Under the pieces are notes generated by a model, which saw nothing but the letters and a program-made list of their open reading frames with translations, searched no databases and was not told the DNA's origin. From positions 491,500,453 through 491,564,452 of the forward strand of contig CM060923.1 in assembly GCA_030737875.1 (NCBI GenBank): a DNA stretch of 64,000 nt, given 5' to 3'. Within the stretch, counting starts at the first letter, position 1. Every line of letters begins with the position of its first letter. Origin of the DNA: Allium sativum (lineage: Eukaryota > Streptophyta > Magnoliopsida > Asparagales > Amaryllidaceae). The translations under genes were made by a program, and so were the position numbers. Positions 11,320-23,181 of the stretch are shown piece after piece.

Positions 11320-12184
11320 ATGTCGCATTTCGTTACGTTCTTCATTGACATGAGAGCAAAGATAACTTTTTTTTCAATTAACTACCATGTAAAAAAGGCA
11401 TCGGGTCAAAAAAACCAAATTTTTTTTGAGTTAAGGGCACATTGCATCAAAGAAATCAAATTTTTTTTTTCATTCAGCAACCATCTAAAAGACATAATTT
11501 TTTTAAACCCAACTAAAACAAAAATTATTTTTCAATTAAAAAAAAAACATAAATTTCAGTTACCAGCCATGAATATATGACATATTAAAGTATTTGCATT
11601 GCTACGACTGCTAAATTATTAATCATAGAAAAGAGAACAGCGAACAAACTAACCAACAATTAATCATAGAATGAGTTGCGGACTTGATCCAATTTCTGAG
11701 TTTGGCTGCAATCTGAAAAGGTAATTTATGGCTTTGTAATTTTACCTATTGCAGGTTGCAGAAACAGCTGCTTGATTTGAGAGCGACTAGCAGCTTCGCT
11801 GTTGCGGCGAACGAGGACTGAAGAGAAGCGCCAGCAGCCAGGTATGGAACGCCTTATTTCTCTGTTTTTCTTCTGGTTTTTCGTTGTCCGTCTCCTAACA
11901 TTGCCTTGGTCTTTTGTCTCTGCCGACTTTGCTACGGGCCGGGCCTGCCAGGAACTCATTTACGAATGCGAAGTAGATGGATCTTATAATGTGGCAAAGT
12001 GGTTTGTCTTCCTCTCAACACTTGGACGACACGTTAGCATCTATCACGGTTATGCAATCGGCTGATCAGATAATATTTAAACAAACCGTGCATTATTTAA
12101 TAACTGAGACTGTTAAATTATTTTTAAACATTTTGTCAATCAAAAAGGCTTGGTCTTCGTAAAGTAGTATTATGAACAAATACA
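10825..12184. other. Intergenic DNA with A-rich tracts and one possible hAT end
   Basis: A CAGGGCCGGCTCG motif at 11007 resembles the terminal inverted repeat of common plant hAT MITEs, but I could not find a matching end with an 8-bp duplication. From 11340 to 11560 the DNA has many A and T homopolymers. A somewhat GC-richer patch lies at 11750-11960, with open frames on both strands but no familiar motif. Nothing else was recognised up to the copia target duplication at 12185. Confidence 0.45.
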
Positions 12185-12189
12185 ACTTC
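12185..12189. repeat. Left target-site duplication of the copia element
   Basis: ACTTC here and ACTTC at 23431-23435, immediately outside the two LTRs. The exact 5-bp match defines both element boundaries. Confidence 0.92.
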
Positions 12190-12746
12190 TGTTAATGACA
12201 GGTCCGGCCCTGGGCCTAGGCCCACTAGACGGCCGCCCAGGGTCTCATCCTAGGAGGGTGTCTCAGCCTGAGTTTTCTGGTATATGTAAATGTTGATAAG
12301 AGCTTGTTCATTGAAATTAATGCGGTGGGGTGGGAAGTGGAGTTGGCCATCTTTCTTGCAGTCATCGGTTCGAGTAGTAATAGAAGCATTTTTTGCTCAT
12401 TTATTTATCCCTTCTGCCCTCGTGGGGCCTCCAATGTTCACATTTTTTTTCTTCCTATCAGTTTGGCCTTGGGCCTCCAACACTTCAAGGCCGACCCTGG
12501 TTAATGATAAACAATTCTGGATTTATTATATTTCGTCTGTTATGTATAACATATGGGCTTGACCCCTATATCTTTTATTTACTCAAGACCACATATAATT
12601 TGTATTATATATATGGGTCATGACAGAACGTTCCGATGTGCAAATCATTACGTTTCTGAATCAATACAATTTCTCTCTACCTCACCATTATATTCTTGAA
12701 TCCTAAATGATATTTCTTACATCAAATCTTTATCGAAACATTAATA
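12190..12746 (+). repeat. Copia 5' LTR, split by a hAT MITE
   Basis: Begins TGTTAATG and ends CATTAATA, a short imperfect inverted pair. The first nine bases (12190-12198) are separated from the rest (12508-12746) by the hAT MITE and its target duplication. Without these the LTR is about 248 bp and aligns end to end with the 3' LTR at 23182-23430. Confidence 0.92.
12199..12499. mobile_element. hAT-type MITE, 301 bp, in the first bases of the copia 5' LTR
   Basis: The ends read CAGGTCCGGCCCTGG (left) and, inward from the right, CAGGGTCGGCCTTG, matching the CAGGGCCGGC-type termini of plant hAT MITEs. An 8-bp target duplication GTTAATGA lies at 12191-12198 and 12500-12507. The target is LTR sequence, because TGTTAATG also starts the intact 3' LTR at 23182. 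No transposase is encoded. GC content is higher than in the surroundings, with GGGCC words at both ends. Confidence 0.9.
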
Positions 12747-12758
12747 TGGTATCAGAGC
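12747..12758 (+). promoter_or_regulatory. Copia primer binding site (tRNA-Met)
   Basis: TGGTATCAGAGC lies directly after the 5' LTR and matches the complement of the 3' end of plant initiator tRNA-Met, the usual copia primer. Confidence 0.93.
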
Positions 12759-13267
12759 ATATTATTGCTTAACAACACTCAATGATCAGACTCAGATCTT
12801 GTGTAGTTTTGTTAGTATTGGTTGATCCATCAGAAAGTTATCATCATTTGGATCCCTTTCATTTGAGATTGGTCATCTCTTCATCTGAAAGTTGTGGATC
12901 ATTACAAAATTTTGTGCCTCCTCTACAAAGTTATGGTTGCATCGAAGATATTGCAATAACCATTACAGTATTTCTGTGCCTCGCCTACAAAATTGTGACT
13001 GCATCAAAATTACTGCAATAATCTTAAAGTAATTCCGATTTTTGCCGATTAAGAAATTCAATAAACCACAATCAGTCAAAAGAAGTGTCATTCTTAAAGT
13101 AGGTATTCAGATTTTATATCAAATTGAAGAAGAAAAGAATCAAATATCATCATTTTACCTACAAGATTGCAGCAACCTTGATTTGAAACCAGTTTCTCAA
13201 ATAACTCAATTCGAAGCATTAAAATCTGGAATACTTACAAGTTTCTGTAACATTGTTGCCGATCATC

Positions 13268-14150
13268 ATGGGGGACGCAAACAGCTCAGCTATGTCCAAT
13301 AATGTCAACATAACTCAGGGGTAAACCAATGTTGCTGCCGAAAGTCAGTCGAAAAAAGTGATCAGCCCTCAAAGTCAATTGGTCACTGTACATCTTGAAG
13401 AGAATAATTATCTTCTTTGAAAATTGCAAGTGGAAACAACAATTCAAGGATATGAGCTAGAAGGCTACATTCTTGGAACACTGCCTGTACCGTCCCTATT
13501 GATCACTAATGAACAAAATAGAGTAATAATTAGCAATGAGGAGCATACTAAATTTCATAGGCAAGATAGATTAATCAGTTCTTGGCTACTGTCATCAGTC
13601 AGTCCAAATCTGTTATCATAAGTAATTGGTGGCAAAACATCACATGAAATCTGGCTAACTATAGAACAATCATTTAATACTCAATTTGCTGCAAAAATTA
13701 TGTTTTACAGAAGACAATTACAAAGGACAGTTTGTCTATAAGAGAATATCTTGCAAAGGTAAAAGATACTTGCACGATCATCTTGAAGCAGCAGTTCATA
13801 AAATAAGTGAATCAGAACAAGTTCTTTCTATTTTAAATGGTCTGAATGATGAATATGAAGCTATTGTGGCTGTTATATCATCTCAAAAGGTCGTGTGTTC
13901 ATTACAATATCAACATGTAATTCTACTGGCACATGAAGCCAGAACTGAGACCAAGAAATCACAGATTTAAGATTTATCTATCAGTTATGCTAACCGCAGT
14001 AAAAAAAAACCAAGGAAATAGAACTGATCATCCAGTTCAAAGGGGAGGTTACTCAAATAGATATAGAGGCAGAGAAAGGTGGAATAATAATAGTGGAAGA
14101 CCTAAGTGTCAAATATGTGCAAAACTGGGTCATACTACAGCAAAGTGTTA
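13268..14150 (+). pseudogene. Copia gag (UBN2-type capsid and zinc knuckle), degenerate
   Basis: The likely start is the ATG at 13268 (MGDANSSAMSNN), about 500 bases after the primer site. The capsid region reads LVTVHLEENNYLL..KLQVE near 13380-13430, then TIQGYELEGYILG and later LSILNGLNDEYEAIVAVISS (about 13826-13885), typical of the UBN2/Retrotran_gag_2 domain. A CCHC zinc knuckle, CQICAKLGHTTAKC, lies at 14107-14148 and is intact. Premature stops occur near 13322, 13420 and 13619, with a frame change near 13680-13740. In life gag would package element RNA into cytoplasmic particles; this copy cannot. Confidence 0.9.
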
Positions 14151-14316
14151 GTTTAGATTCAATTCCAACTACACACCAGGACAAAGCCAGAACAGTCAGA
14201 GAAATTCAAACTCTAATACAAATGCATATGCAAACCTGGCATAGATGGAAGCTAACCCAAATACTGAAAGTTCAAGAGGCGGTCAGGCAAAATCTGATGA
14301 CATAGGGGATGATAAT

Positions 14317-14480
14317 TGGTATCCTAACTCATGAGCAACAAATCATATCACAAATAATCTGGACAACTTAAATCTTGGTCAGAAGGAATATAGAGGTAAT
14401 GAAACTATTCACATTGGCAATGGTGAGAGTATAAATATAACACACATTGGCTTTGGCAGCATTAGAGGTAAAAAATGTAC
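14317..14480 (+). pseudogene. Copia aspartic protease remnant
   Basis: The active-site block, DSGATxH in copia elements, reads N-S-stop-ATNH at 14326-14343: the catalytic Asp is replaced by Asn and the Gly codon has become TGA. IGNGESINI follows at about 14415-14440, in the place of the usual G-G hydrophobic segment. The protease would have cut the polyprotein; these changes abolish activity. Confidence 0.85.
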
Positions 14481-14639
14481 TTAAACAATTTACCAAGAGT
14501 GCCACAAATCAAGAAGAATCTATTAAGTGTATCTCAGTTTGCTAATGACAATAGTGTTTATTTTGAGTTTCATCCTAGTCATTGTCTAGTCAAGGACATA
14601 CTAACTAATGAAATTCTTTTTGCAGAGTCTGGTTGACAG

Positions 14640-15191
14640 AGGGCTGTAGAAGTTCAGTGATATAAACACTGGAAACAGAATTGATGTAAAAATTCGCAAG
14701 AGTAGTCAGACTTGTTATTTAACTGACACTCAAAAAAGAAAAGGAGTGTTTGATTTGTGGCATGCCAAATTACGCAATCCTAATGCTAATGTAGTCAAAC
14801 AGGTTTTATTAGATAATAATATTTCATTTGATGACATAACCTTGCCATATATGTGTGTACCCATTGTCAAATGGGAAAAAGTCGATAAGTTATCTTTCTC
14901 TGATTCACAGACAACCTATACAAAACCCCTTGCATCAGTCGTTGTAGACTTGTGGGATCCAGCACCAGTAAATTCAGATTATGGTTTTAATTAGTATATA
15001 TCATTTGTTGACTCGTGCACTAGGTATACATAGATATAATTTTATGAAACACAAATTTGAAACTAGCAAAGCTATTGTGTATTTTATTAATAGGGCAGAA
15101 AGGTTAATTGGATAATCATTGAAAATTTTACAAACTGATGGTGGTATAGGATTTAAACCATTAAGTGAATTCTTTCAAAAGAAAGGAATTA
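14640..15191 (+). pseudogene. Copia integrase, N-terminal part
   Basis: The GAG-pre-integrase segment reads VFDLWHAKLRNPNANVV (14746 onward), where LWHxRLGHPN is usual. The zinc-binding and core region follows, with VVVDLWDPAPVNSDYG (about 14941-14990) holding the first catalytic Asp and LQTDGG (about 15131-15148) holding the second. In-frame stops occur at about 14995 and 15112. The domain is interrupted after GGAATTA at 15191 by the solo LTR and resumes at 20527. Confidence 0.9.
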
Positions 15192-16899
15192 TGTAACGAC
15201 CCGGATTTCTCCTGACCCGATCGATCGCAAAATCGACCAAGACCGTTCAAAACCCAAGTACGTTAACTTTGGGAATACAACAACATCAGAACAATAACAG
15301 CAGACTTTTATAAACATTATAATAATGTAACATCAGAGTACAGAATATCAGAGTACATCGATAAATTACAGCGGAAGATAAATTACAATATTTTAATACA
15401 TTGCAGCGGAAACAATAAAACAGATACGGCGGAAGATAACTATGCTCTGGACACATCTTTAAGCTTCAATCCAGCATCCTGCTCGAGATAAGAACCTGTA
15501 GACAAACTACTCGACTGCCCGTGTGGAAAAGAGGGCACCCGAGTTTGCAAAGGTGGAAACAAACAACGGGTCAGTCATGAGACTGGTGTGAGAATTCTTA
15601 ACTAATTTAACTAACAGTAATAAGGCAAATCCAAGGACCACGCCGCTAACGCGGAACAGGTTTTATTCCAATGGATTGCCGTGCATAATATAAAGTGAAT
15701 CGTCAAACAACGCAATGCTTTTGGAAAAATGAAATCACCATAAGACTCAAGTCCCATCACACAATGCAACGCAAACCAGAGAATCGAGTTTTACCTTATG
15801 ATGATTAAACATGCTTGATACGTTAAAAACGAATTTGATATTATTATTAGTGTGTATATGTTTCAAAAACATTTCAAAGTAAATGTATCAATCCTAGGAC
15901 ACATAGATACCATAACACTATGCTTCCATACTAGTAATACATTCAAAACCGTATGAGGTCGTATTGGAAATTGGGTTTCCATCATGAGTCAAGGCTAGGG
16001 AGGAGCTCCTTACCGATTCGAGACACTCTAGCTAATGTCTCAGGATTCCCCGTAGTTAACCCTTGGATATTGCAGGGCCGGTCCACCATACGAGTTGCGG
16101 ATTAGTTATTCCTGAACATACGTTTCTCGGTCCTATAGGACCTATCATCCGAGGCGCCTCATTCCATCATCCACATAAGTAAATATCAGCCAGTTTAAGC
16201 ACCGACACCACTTCTAGCTAGAAAGAAACGTGCTGCTCTCCCTGCGTTCCCTTCTCCCGTTTTAGACTCCACCGGGTTGTGAGGCTCGCGAAGTAACGTT
16301 ATAACCACAAGGCCTGCTTTTCAACAAAGCTTTGATCATCTTAGCGTGCCACGTTGACAATTCACGCCATGCGATTGATAACTATTAATACACAACCTCT
16401 AAGGGTGTTGAGCAAGAGAATAAATTCTCCGCCACCAACGGTCGTATATTAATAGAAATCAATTTACATAGAACAAAATTCAACGTCAGTCACACATTCC
16501 ATTTATAAACTTATGCTCTGGGTCTGAGCGAAAGCCAAATCCGTACAAATCAACACTACGTCCGGATAACTACCATCTTAGCCCCATCTTGAGAGCAAAT
16601 CAATCAAGGGCCTCAACACTAGTTACCCATTCGATGTGAAGATCGTCGGTCTTCAATCGCCGTCTTCAATTCTTCGAACGTCGTATCATTATTTGGAATG
16701 AGAGTAAACTCGGACTTTCCAAATAACTCTCGCATATATAAATTTGAAAACAATTTTATATCGTTGTTAATAATTTATAACGAACGACCTATCGCTATTT
16801 TTACTTTACTTTACATACACATCCTAAACATAACAAGGTTAATTTCCTCTTCCATTTTTCAATTTACACCAAGTGTATATTTGATTTCATTATTTTTCT

Positions 16900-18900
16900 A
16901 ATGAAAATCTATTCCTTAGAAATGTAAATTTCTAATCTTATTATTTACATTTAAAAAATGTAAATTTCTATTCCTATTTTATTTACATTGAGAAATGTAA
17001 ACTTATACTTCAATATATTATTATATTGAAAATGTAACTTTTATTTCATATTCTATTTACATTGGGAAATGTAAATTCCTAATCATTCCTCCTTACTGAC
17101 ATTGAAAAATGTAAGTTTCTATATTTTTCTAATTACATAAAAAAAAATGTAACTTCCTATTTTCCTTTTTATTTACATTAAGAAAAATGAAACTTTACTA
17201 ATTCTTATTTTATTACATAAAAAAAATGTAACTTTACTTATTCTCATGGCGGTGTAAATAATGTCCATTTTCTATTTAACCATTTATATGTTAATATGGG
17301 CCAAACCTCTTACATTAGGCCTGCAACTTGTGGATGCTGGATAGGCCGGTCGGTTCCGGGCAGACTTATCCCACAAGTTGGGCTTAACCTTGTGTCTTGG
17401 CCCAATTTGTATTTGCGCACTTGGACCTCTCACATTATGCCCAACATTTGTGGCTGCTGGATGCGCCGGTCGGGTCCGGGCAGACTTCCACCACAAATGT
17501 GACCTAACCTCGTGTCCAAATACAATTTTAGTTAATCATTATAATTATTCTTCTAAAAATATTATTTTAAACTGTTTCTCATTTCAAAATATCTTAATTT
17601 TGGAATATTCTATATTTCCAAATTAACTTGATTTCAAATATTATAACTTACCCTTTAATTTTCACTATAAAGTCCTACCTTTTAATTACATTAAAGATGT
17701 AATTTTATATTACCTGTCAAATTTTGTCTTTTAATTTACAAGGTAAAATTCTACCTTTAATTACATATAAAAATGTAACTTTATTTTCCATACGAGTGCT
17801 TATTCTTAGATTACAAATGGAAGTGTACCTTTAATCTTCCATGTAAATTCTTCTCTTTAATTACATAACAAAAATGTAATTTTTTTTTATTTACTGCAAA
17901 TTCTCTTTCTTAAATTACGAAAAATGTAATTTTTTATTTACATGTCAATCCATTCTTTTTATTTACATATAAAAATGTAAATTTTAATCCATCGCAAATT
18001 CCTACTTTATTTTTACATATAAAATGTAAACTTCATTACCGAGCAAATTCCTACTTTATTTTTACATATATAAAAAAAGTGTAATTTTAATCTACATGCA
18101 AAATCTCATTCTAATTTACATTATAAAATTGTAATTTTTAATTACAATGCAAAATCTACTTTTTGTTTACATCATAAAAATGTAAATTTTCTATATTATG
18201 CTAATTCTCATTTTTTTTACATATAAAAATGTAAATTTTCTTTGCTATGCTAATTCTCATTTTTATTTACATATAAAAATGTAAATTTTCTTTACTATGC
18301 TAATTCTCATTTTTATTTACATATAAAAATGTAAATTTTCTTTACTATGCTAATTCTCATATAAAAATGTAAATTTTCTTTACTATGCTAATTCTCATTT
18401 TTATTTACATATAAAAATGTAAATTTTCTTTCAATGCAAATTCATGTCTTAACTTACATTATAAAAATGTAAATTTTATTTTACATGTCACATTTTCTTC
18501 TTTTATTTACATGTAAAAATAGAATTTTACCTACTATGTAACTTCTACTTTTCACTTACATAATAGAAATGAAATTTTTCTTACTATGTAAATCCTCGTC
18601 CTTAATTCACATATAAAAATGTGAATTTTCATTCTCTATGCAAATTTCATTCTTTAGTTGACATAAAAAAAAATGATTTCTTATTTTCAATGTGACCTGT
18701 TATTCTAAGTTACATAAAAAAAATAATCTCTGTTTTCAATATAAATTGTCATTAAAAAAAATGATTTTTATTCACATCATCAATTTTATGTTCTATAATT
18801 ACATATAAAATATAATTTTATCCGCATTATAAATTTCATGTTCTATAATTACATATAAAATGTAATTTTATTCGCATCATAAATTTCATGTTCTTACTAT
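16900..18900 (-). repeat. Degenerate tandem array of short hairpins, about 50-bp period
   Basis: Many copies of an ATTTACAT-loop-ATGTAAAT unit fill this part of the solo LTR. The best ordered stretch, 18180-18430, has a 50-bp period: TAATTCTCAT recurs at 18251 and 18301. Each unit can fold into a stem of eight or more pairs with a loop near ATAAAA. Unit sequence drifts along the array. Confidence 0.8.
17285..17520 (-). repeat. Two-copy GC-rich hairpin module in the solo LTR
   Basis: Two diverged tandem units of about 115 bp. Unit A has arms AACTTGTGG (17325-17333) and CCACAAGTT (17371-17379). Unit B has arms ACATTTGTGG (17444-17453) and CCACAAATGT (17491-17500). The enclosed cores share GCTGGAT, GCCGGTCGG and TCCGGGCAGACTT. 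The same module, in opposite genomic orientation but the same sense relative to its LTR, occurs at 59872-60085. Confidence 0.85.
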
Positions 18901-20526
18901 TTCTAATTTACACAATTGTAAATTTTGAATGCAACAAAACTAAAGGAACCAATTGTATATATTTTTATATAAATCTCAATAATGAGATTTTGATCGCATT
19001 AACAAATTTACAATAATAGAGCTGAAACAAGAGAAAAATAACAACCCAACATCAGATCTAAATGATTGATCTGGAATCATACATACATGCAAACCATCAT
19101 TCATAATATTATCACATTTCAGATTTACTTCATTCTCTATTCAACCATTAAATAACGATTAATAATTTAATTTAATAAATTAATTAAAATAGAATCTCAC
19201 CTTGCTATTGCACGAATCTACAATCAACAAAGAGTCAGAAAATGTTCCGATCAATTTCAGCAAAGTCTATTCGTCGTCACGGTTCCGTTGGATCTGAAAT
19301 TTTCAGATTCGGAGTTTGTATGAATTAACTATAAATATTTAAATTAACAATTTCTTTTCACAACTGCCGCTGTAACGGACAGAAGCGTGGCCAAATATGA
19401 AATTGTTCATACCTTAAGTTCTTAGTTTGTTCAAAATTTTGATTCAGAATAACTCGAGATTGGATCGATGGTTTCAGGTGCCGTTTGTTGGAGATGGAAG
19501 GCCTAGGGTAGGCACATCCACGCCGAAAGTAGGGGGTGCGGCGGTCTGTGCTGGTTGCGGCGGGACAGCGAAGGTTGCGGGTTCGGGCACAAAATTCGAG
19601 AGCTACAGGCCACCAATTCGAATGAAACTTGTCGGAGATGGAAGAGGAAGAGAAGAGCTTCAAAAAGTTCAACATAACCTAAGTCTAATTGTGTGTGGAT
19701 TAGGAGGAAGAGAGAAGAGAAGGTGGAAGGCTTTAGGCGGCTGATGGGTTCTTTTGTACGTGATGTTTTGATCGGGGAGAGGATGGAATAGTGCTTTTAT
19801 AATATTTTATTAATTTATTATCCATTAAAGGCCCGTTTTGCGACATTGTCTAATTTCAGCCCAACAACTGTCGTTCATACCTAATAGCCCTCATTCCGAA
19901 CTCATCTGGATATGTCTCGTCAGCCCAAATGGTCATCTTGGCCTCCGTTTCTCAGATTTAAAATTTAAGTCCTTTATTTATAATTCAACCGTACAAATAA
20001 ATTCACCAGGGCCACAAATTAACTTCAAAAATTTCCGAAAAATATATTTAGCTATGTTTTGACGCTGCGGACCTAGGAAAATTAATTTCGTTCAATTCTG
20101 AACCCGTTTGAAAAATGGCTATTTTTAAGGCCAATATATGGTATTAAAAAATATATATATATATACTACAGCGACTTTTCTAAATTTTAAACTGGTCATA
20201 ACTTACAACTTTTAAAGTGAAATTTCAATTTTTCAGATTCCTTAGAAAGATATTCTTAAACAGATTTAAATATTTTTGGTTTCACTCAATTCTGATTTAT
20301 TTTGCATCCTGTACAGTCAATCAAAGTTCAAAATCAAATTTTCAAACTGCAGCGCTGTTTTAAACTCCTTTTATAATTAAAATTAAATTATTCATTCTAA
20401 CTTCGATTTAAATCAATTTTTAATCATTACTATTTTAAATAAATTATTTTAAATATCAGAAACTCATTAAAATTACTTAAAATAAAATTTTAAATTTACC
20501 CCAAAATTCAGGGTTGTTACAAATTA

Positions 20527-20900
20527 CACATAGACTAATCTATCATTATACCTCAGAACAAAATGGTATAGCAGAAAGAAAACATAGACACATAGTTGAA
20601 TATGGTCTTACATTATTATCACAAAGTTCTCTTCCAATGAAATTCTGGCTAGATGCTTTCAATATTGCAGTATATCTAATAAATAGATCACCAACTACAG
20701 TACTGAAAAGAAAAACTCCAATAGAAATTATCCATAATGTAAGACTAGACTATCAAAGTCTAAAAACTTTTGAATGCTTACATTATCCTTACTTAAGACC
20801 TTATAACACACACAAGTTAAGTTTCAGATCTTCTCGATTTACTTTATTGGATATGCTAGTGATCAGAAGGGTTATAATTGTTTAAGAACTAATGGTAAGG
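20527..20900 (+). pseudogene. Copia integrase, C-terminal part (resumes after the solo LTR)
   Basis: The reading frame continues THRLIYHYTSEQNGIAERKH, with the third catalytic residue in the conserved NGIAERK block at about 20560-20585. Then come LPMKFWLDAFNIAVYLINRS and LRPYNTHKLSFRS, the usual copia sequence linking integrase to reverse transcriptase. A stop lies at 20883. Only one copy of the AATTA duplication is needed to join this to 15191 in frame. Confidence 0.92.
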
Positions 20901-21239
20901 TGTTTGTGAGTAGACATGTTGTGTTTAATGAAACATATTTCCATTCTCAACTACAGAAATTCCTACTACACAGAAAGTTTATAACACCAAGCAGTCCTTT
21001 TCATCCATACCTATTCTTACAAGCGATCAAGGAGGTGAGTGGGCCAATGGCAGATCAACACCATAACTCACAGTGCCTTCAGAGCTAGGTCATGGTGAAA
21101 TTGAACAATTATATCTACCCAACCAGCCATCCTCTGAAAATCAATCACAAAGATCAAGTCAGGAAAGTGAAGAAGTGTCACAAAATACTGAACAAAGTAT
21201 TGCAAAAAATTTAAATCAATATAGACAAAAAAAGTCAAA

Positions 21240-22030
21240 CTGGTCATCCAATGGTTACTAGATCTAAAAGTTGCATTTTCAAGCCAAAGGTTTACACTAC
21301 AACATGAAAATTAAAGGAACCAAGCAATCATGAACAAGCAGTTAAAAGTGAAAATTGGAAAAAAGGCAATGAATGAAGACTATCAAGCCCTTACAAGCAA
21401 CAAGACCTAGACCATAGTAAAACCACCAAAGAACAAAAATATTGTTGATTGTAAGTGGATTTACAGATTAAAAAGGAATGCATATGGATCTATAGCCATA
21501 TATAAAGCTAGAATTGTCGCAAGAGGTTTTATACGACAATATGGGTTTAATTTTGAAGACACACTTCACAAGTAGTGGAACCAACTACTATCAGAATAGT
21601 TCTTACTATAGCATTGTAGACAAAGTGGAAAATAAAACAGCTAGATGTTAACAATGCATTCTTTAATTTTGATCTCAAAGAAGAAGTGTACATGTGTCAG
21701 CCACAAGGGTACAACAAAGGAGAAGGATTAATGTGTAGACTAAGTAAAGCAATTTATGGTCTTAAGCAAGCTCCAAGAGTATGGTTTGAAAAACTGAAAT
21801 TAACTTTGACATGTCAAGGGTTTCAGTCAGCAAAATCAGATCACTCTTTGTTTATTAAAATTTCAGATAATATAACAATATATGTGTTGATTTATGTTAT
21901 TGATCTTATAATTATAGGAAATAATGAGATTGAAGTGGAAAAGCTTATGCAACTTCTAGAAAATAAATCAATCAAAGACCTTGGTGAAATCAATTATTTC
22001 TTGGGTATTAAAGCGAAAGGACTTTCATAA
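21240..22030 (+). pseudogene. Copia reverse transcriptase (RVT_2), degenerate
   Basis: Conserved copia RT words appear in order: VDCKWIYRLKRNAYGS and YKARIVARGF (about 21445-21530), then VYMCQPQGY and LSKAIYGLKQAPRVWFEKLK (about 21686-21800). The YVDD active site is changed to YVID within LIYVIDLIIIGNN (about 21890-21925), and KDLGEINYFLGIK follows. Frameshifts and stops lie at about 21575-21690. The changed catalytic Asp and the frame breaks make it inactive. Confidence 0.92.
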
Positions 22031-22099
22031 TCAGAAATGTTCATATGCCAAGAAAAACATAAATGAAATTCTAATCAAGGAAAAAATGGATGATTCTAC

Positions 22100-22800
22100 T
22101 CTCTGCCTACTCCTATGATAACCAATCATCAGTTATTTAAATACAGAGAGGAAAGCATACTTAATTTTTAGGAGTACAAGACCTTGTTGGTGCAATGCAA
22201 TATGTAACCATCATTAGGCCAGAAATCACAGATAATGTTAATAAACTTTCTCAATTCATGCAGGAACCTATAGAGGAGCCATTGGAAAGCAATGAATAGA
22301 TTGCTGAGATATCTAAAAGGAACAATCAACTACGACCTACATTTTAAAGCAAGCAATACACTATGTATAACAGGCTAAAGTGATGTTGATTGGGCAACAG
22401 ACCCTGATGATAGAAGATCAACATCATGGTATTGTATTTATTTGGGAAACAACCCAGCCTCCATGTGTCAAAAAAGAAATAAACTATTTCCAGATCAAGT
22501 GCAGAAGTAGAGTACAGAAATGTAGCCCATGCCACTGTCGAGATTTTATGGATACAATCTATACTAAAAGAATTACAAGTGACAACAAATAGAAAGCCAA
22601 CACTTTAGTGTACTAATTTGAGTACAATAGCATTAATCCAATATTGTATTCCAGAACAAAGCATATGGAGAAAAGCATATATTTTGTAAACGAACAAGTT
22701 ATTAATGGAAAATTATGTGTAAATCACGTATCTGCTACTTACTAGATAGTTGATATACTAACCAAAGCTTTATCAGCTAAGGGTTATTATAAGACTAAGA
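22100..22800 (+). pseudogene. Copia RNase H domain, degenerate
   Basis: Recognisable pieces are DLVGAMQYVTIIRPEI (about 22172-22220) and SSAEVEYRNVAHATVEILWI (about 22497-22556). These correspond to the Y-L-RPD entry segment and the SSTEAEY-A-A--EI-W block of copia RNase H. Stops and frameshifts break it throughout. It ends near the ADILTKALS-like stretch around 22745-22780, seen only partly. Confidence 0.85.
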
Positions 22801-23173
22801 ACTAAGCTCAAAGTGTTTGAAGACAACTTACAACATCTGGATGAAAAGCAAAGATCTTTAAACCCTGATGAGGTCGAACCTCCAAATCTCTCAGATTAGT
22901 AAGTCAATGCAACAAACCGCATTTATTTGCCAAAGGAAAAGGAAAGCAATCCTCTGAATCAGCTAAAAATGAAGAAGAAGATGTCAAAGACTAGAGCTTT
23001 CTAAAACCCTAGAGATTAATTCTCGATTCTCATCAGAAGTGAAGAAAAGCCTTGGATTGTGATAAGAAAAGATTCTCTCAGATCGATGCAGTTATGGGTA
23101 TAATTTTTTTGAGAATTCTCTACGGCTGCTTCCATTTTTGAAGATTTTTTAGAGAAAATCCTAGCCTTTGTTT
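22801..23173 (+). other. Copia 3' internal non-coding region
   Basis: Purine-rich sequence between the RNase H remnant and the polypurine tract. No open frame of note. Confidence 0.6.
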
Positions 23174-23181
23174 AAGGGGAA
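23174..23181 (+). promoter_or_regulatory. Copia polypurine tract
   Basis: AAGGGGAA lies immediately before the 3' LTR start TGTTAATG, the expected site for plus-strand priming. Confidence 0.85.

Larger units (their letters stand above)
15192..20521 (-). mobile_element. Solo LTR of a giant-LTR Ty3/gypsy-like element, 5.3 kb, minus strand
   Basis: The segment begins TGTAACGACC and ends GGTTGTTACA, with a 5-bp target duplication AATTA on both sides (15187-15191 and 20522-20526). Removing it restores the copia integrase frame exactly. No internal domain, primer site or second LTR is present, so it is a solo LTR left by LTR-LTR recombination. Orientation is minus: its first 1.5 kb in reverse complement carries the same ordered blocks as the downstream end of the LTR at 32014-38044, including the TTCTAGCTAGAA palindrome (16212-16223) and the GAAGA/TCTTC hairpin (16638-16654). 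The middle is a hairpin-rich tandem array and a GC-rich patch lies at 19470-19740. Confidence 0.93.

Noticed and set aside
11007..11947. A hAT element from CAGGGCCGGCTCG to GGGCCGGGCCTG
   Set aside because: The ends are only partly inverted, and the 8 bases outside them (TATGGATG and CCAGGAAC) do not match.
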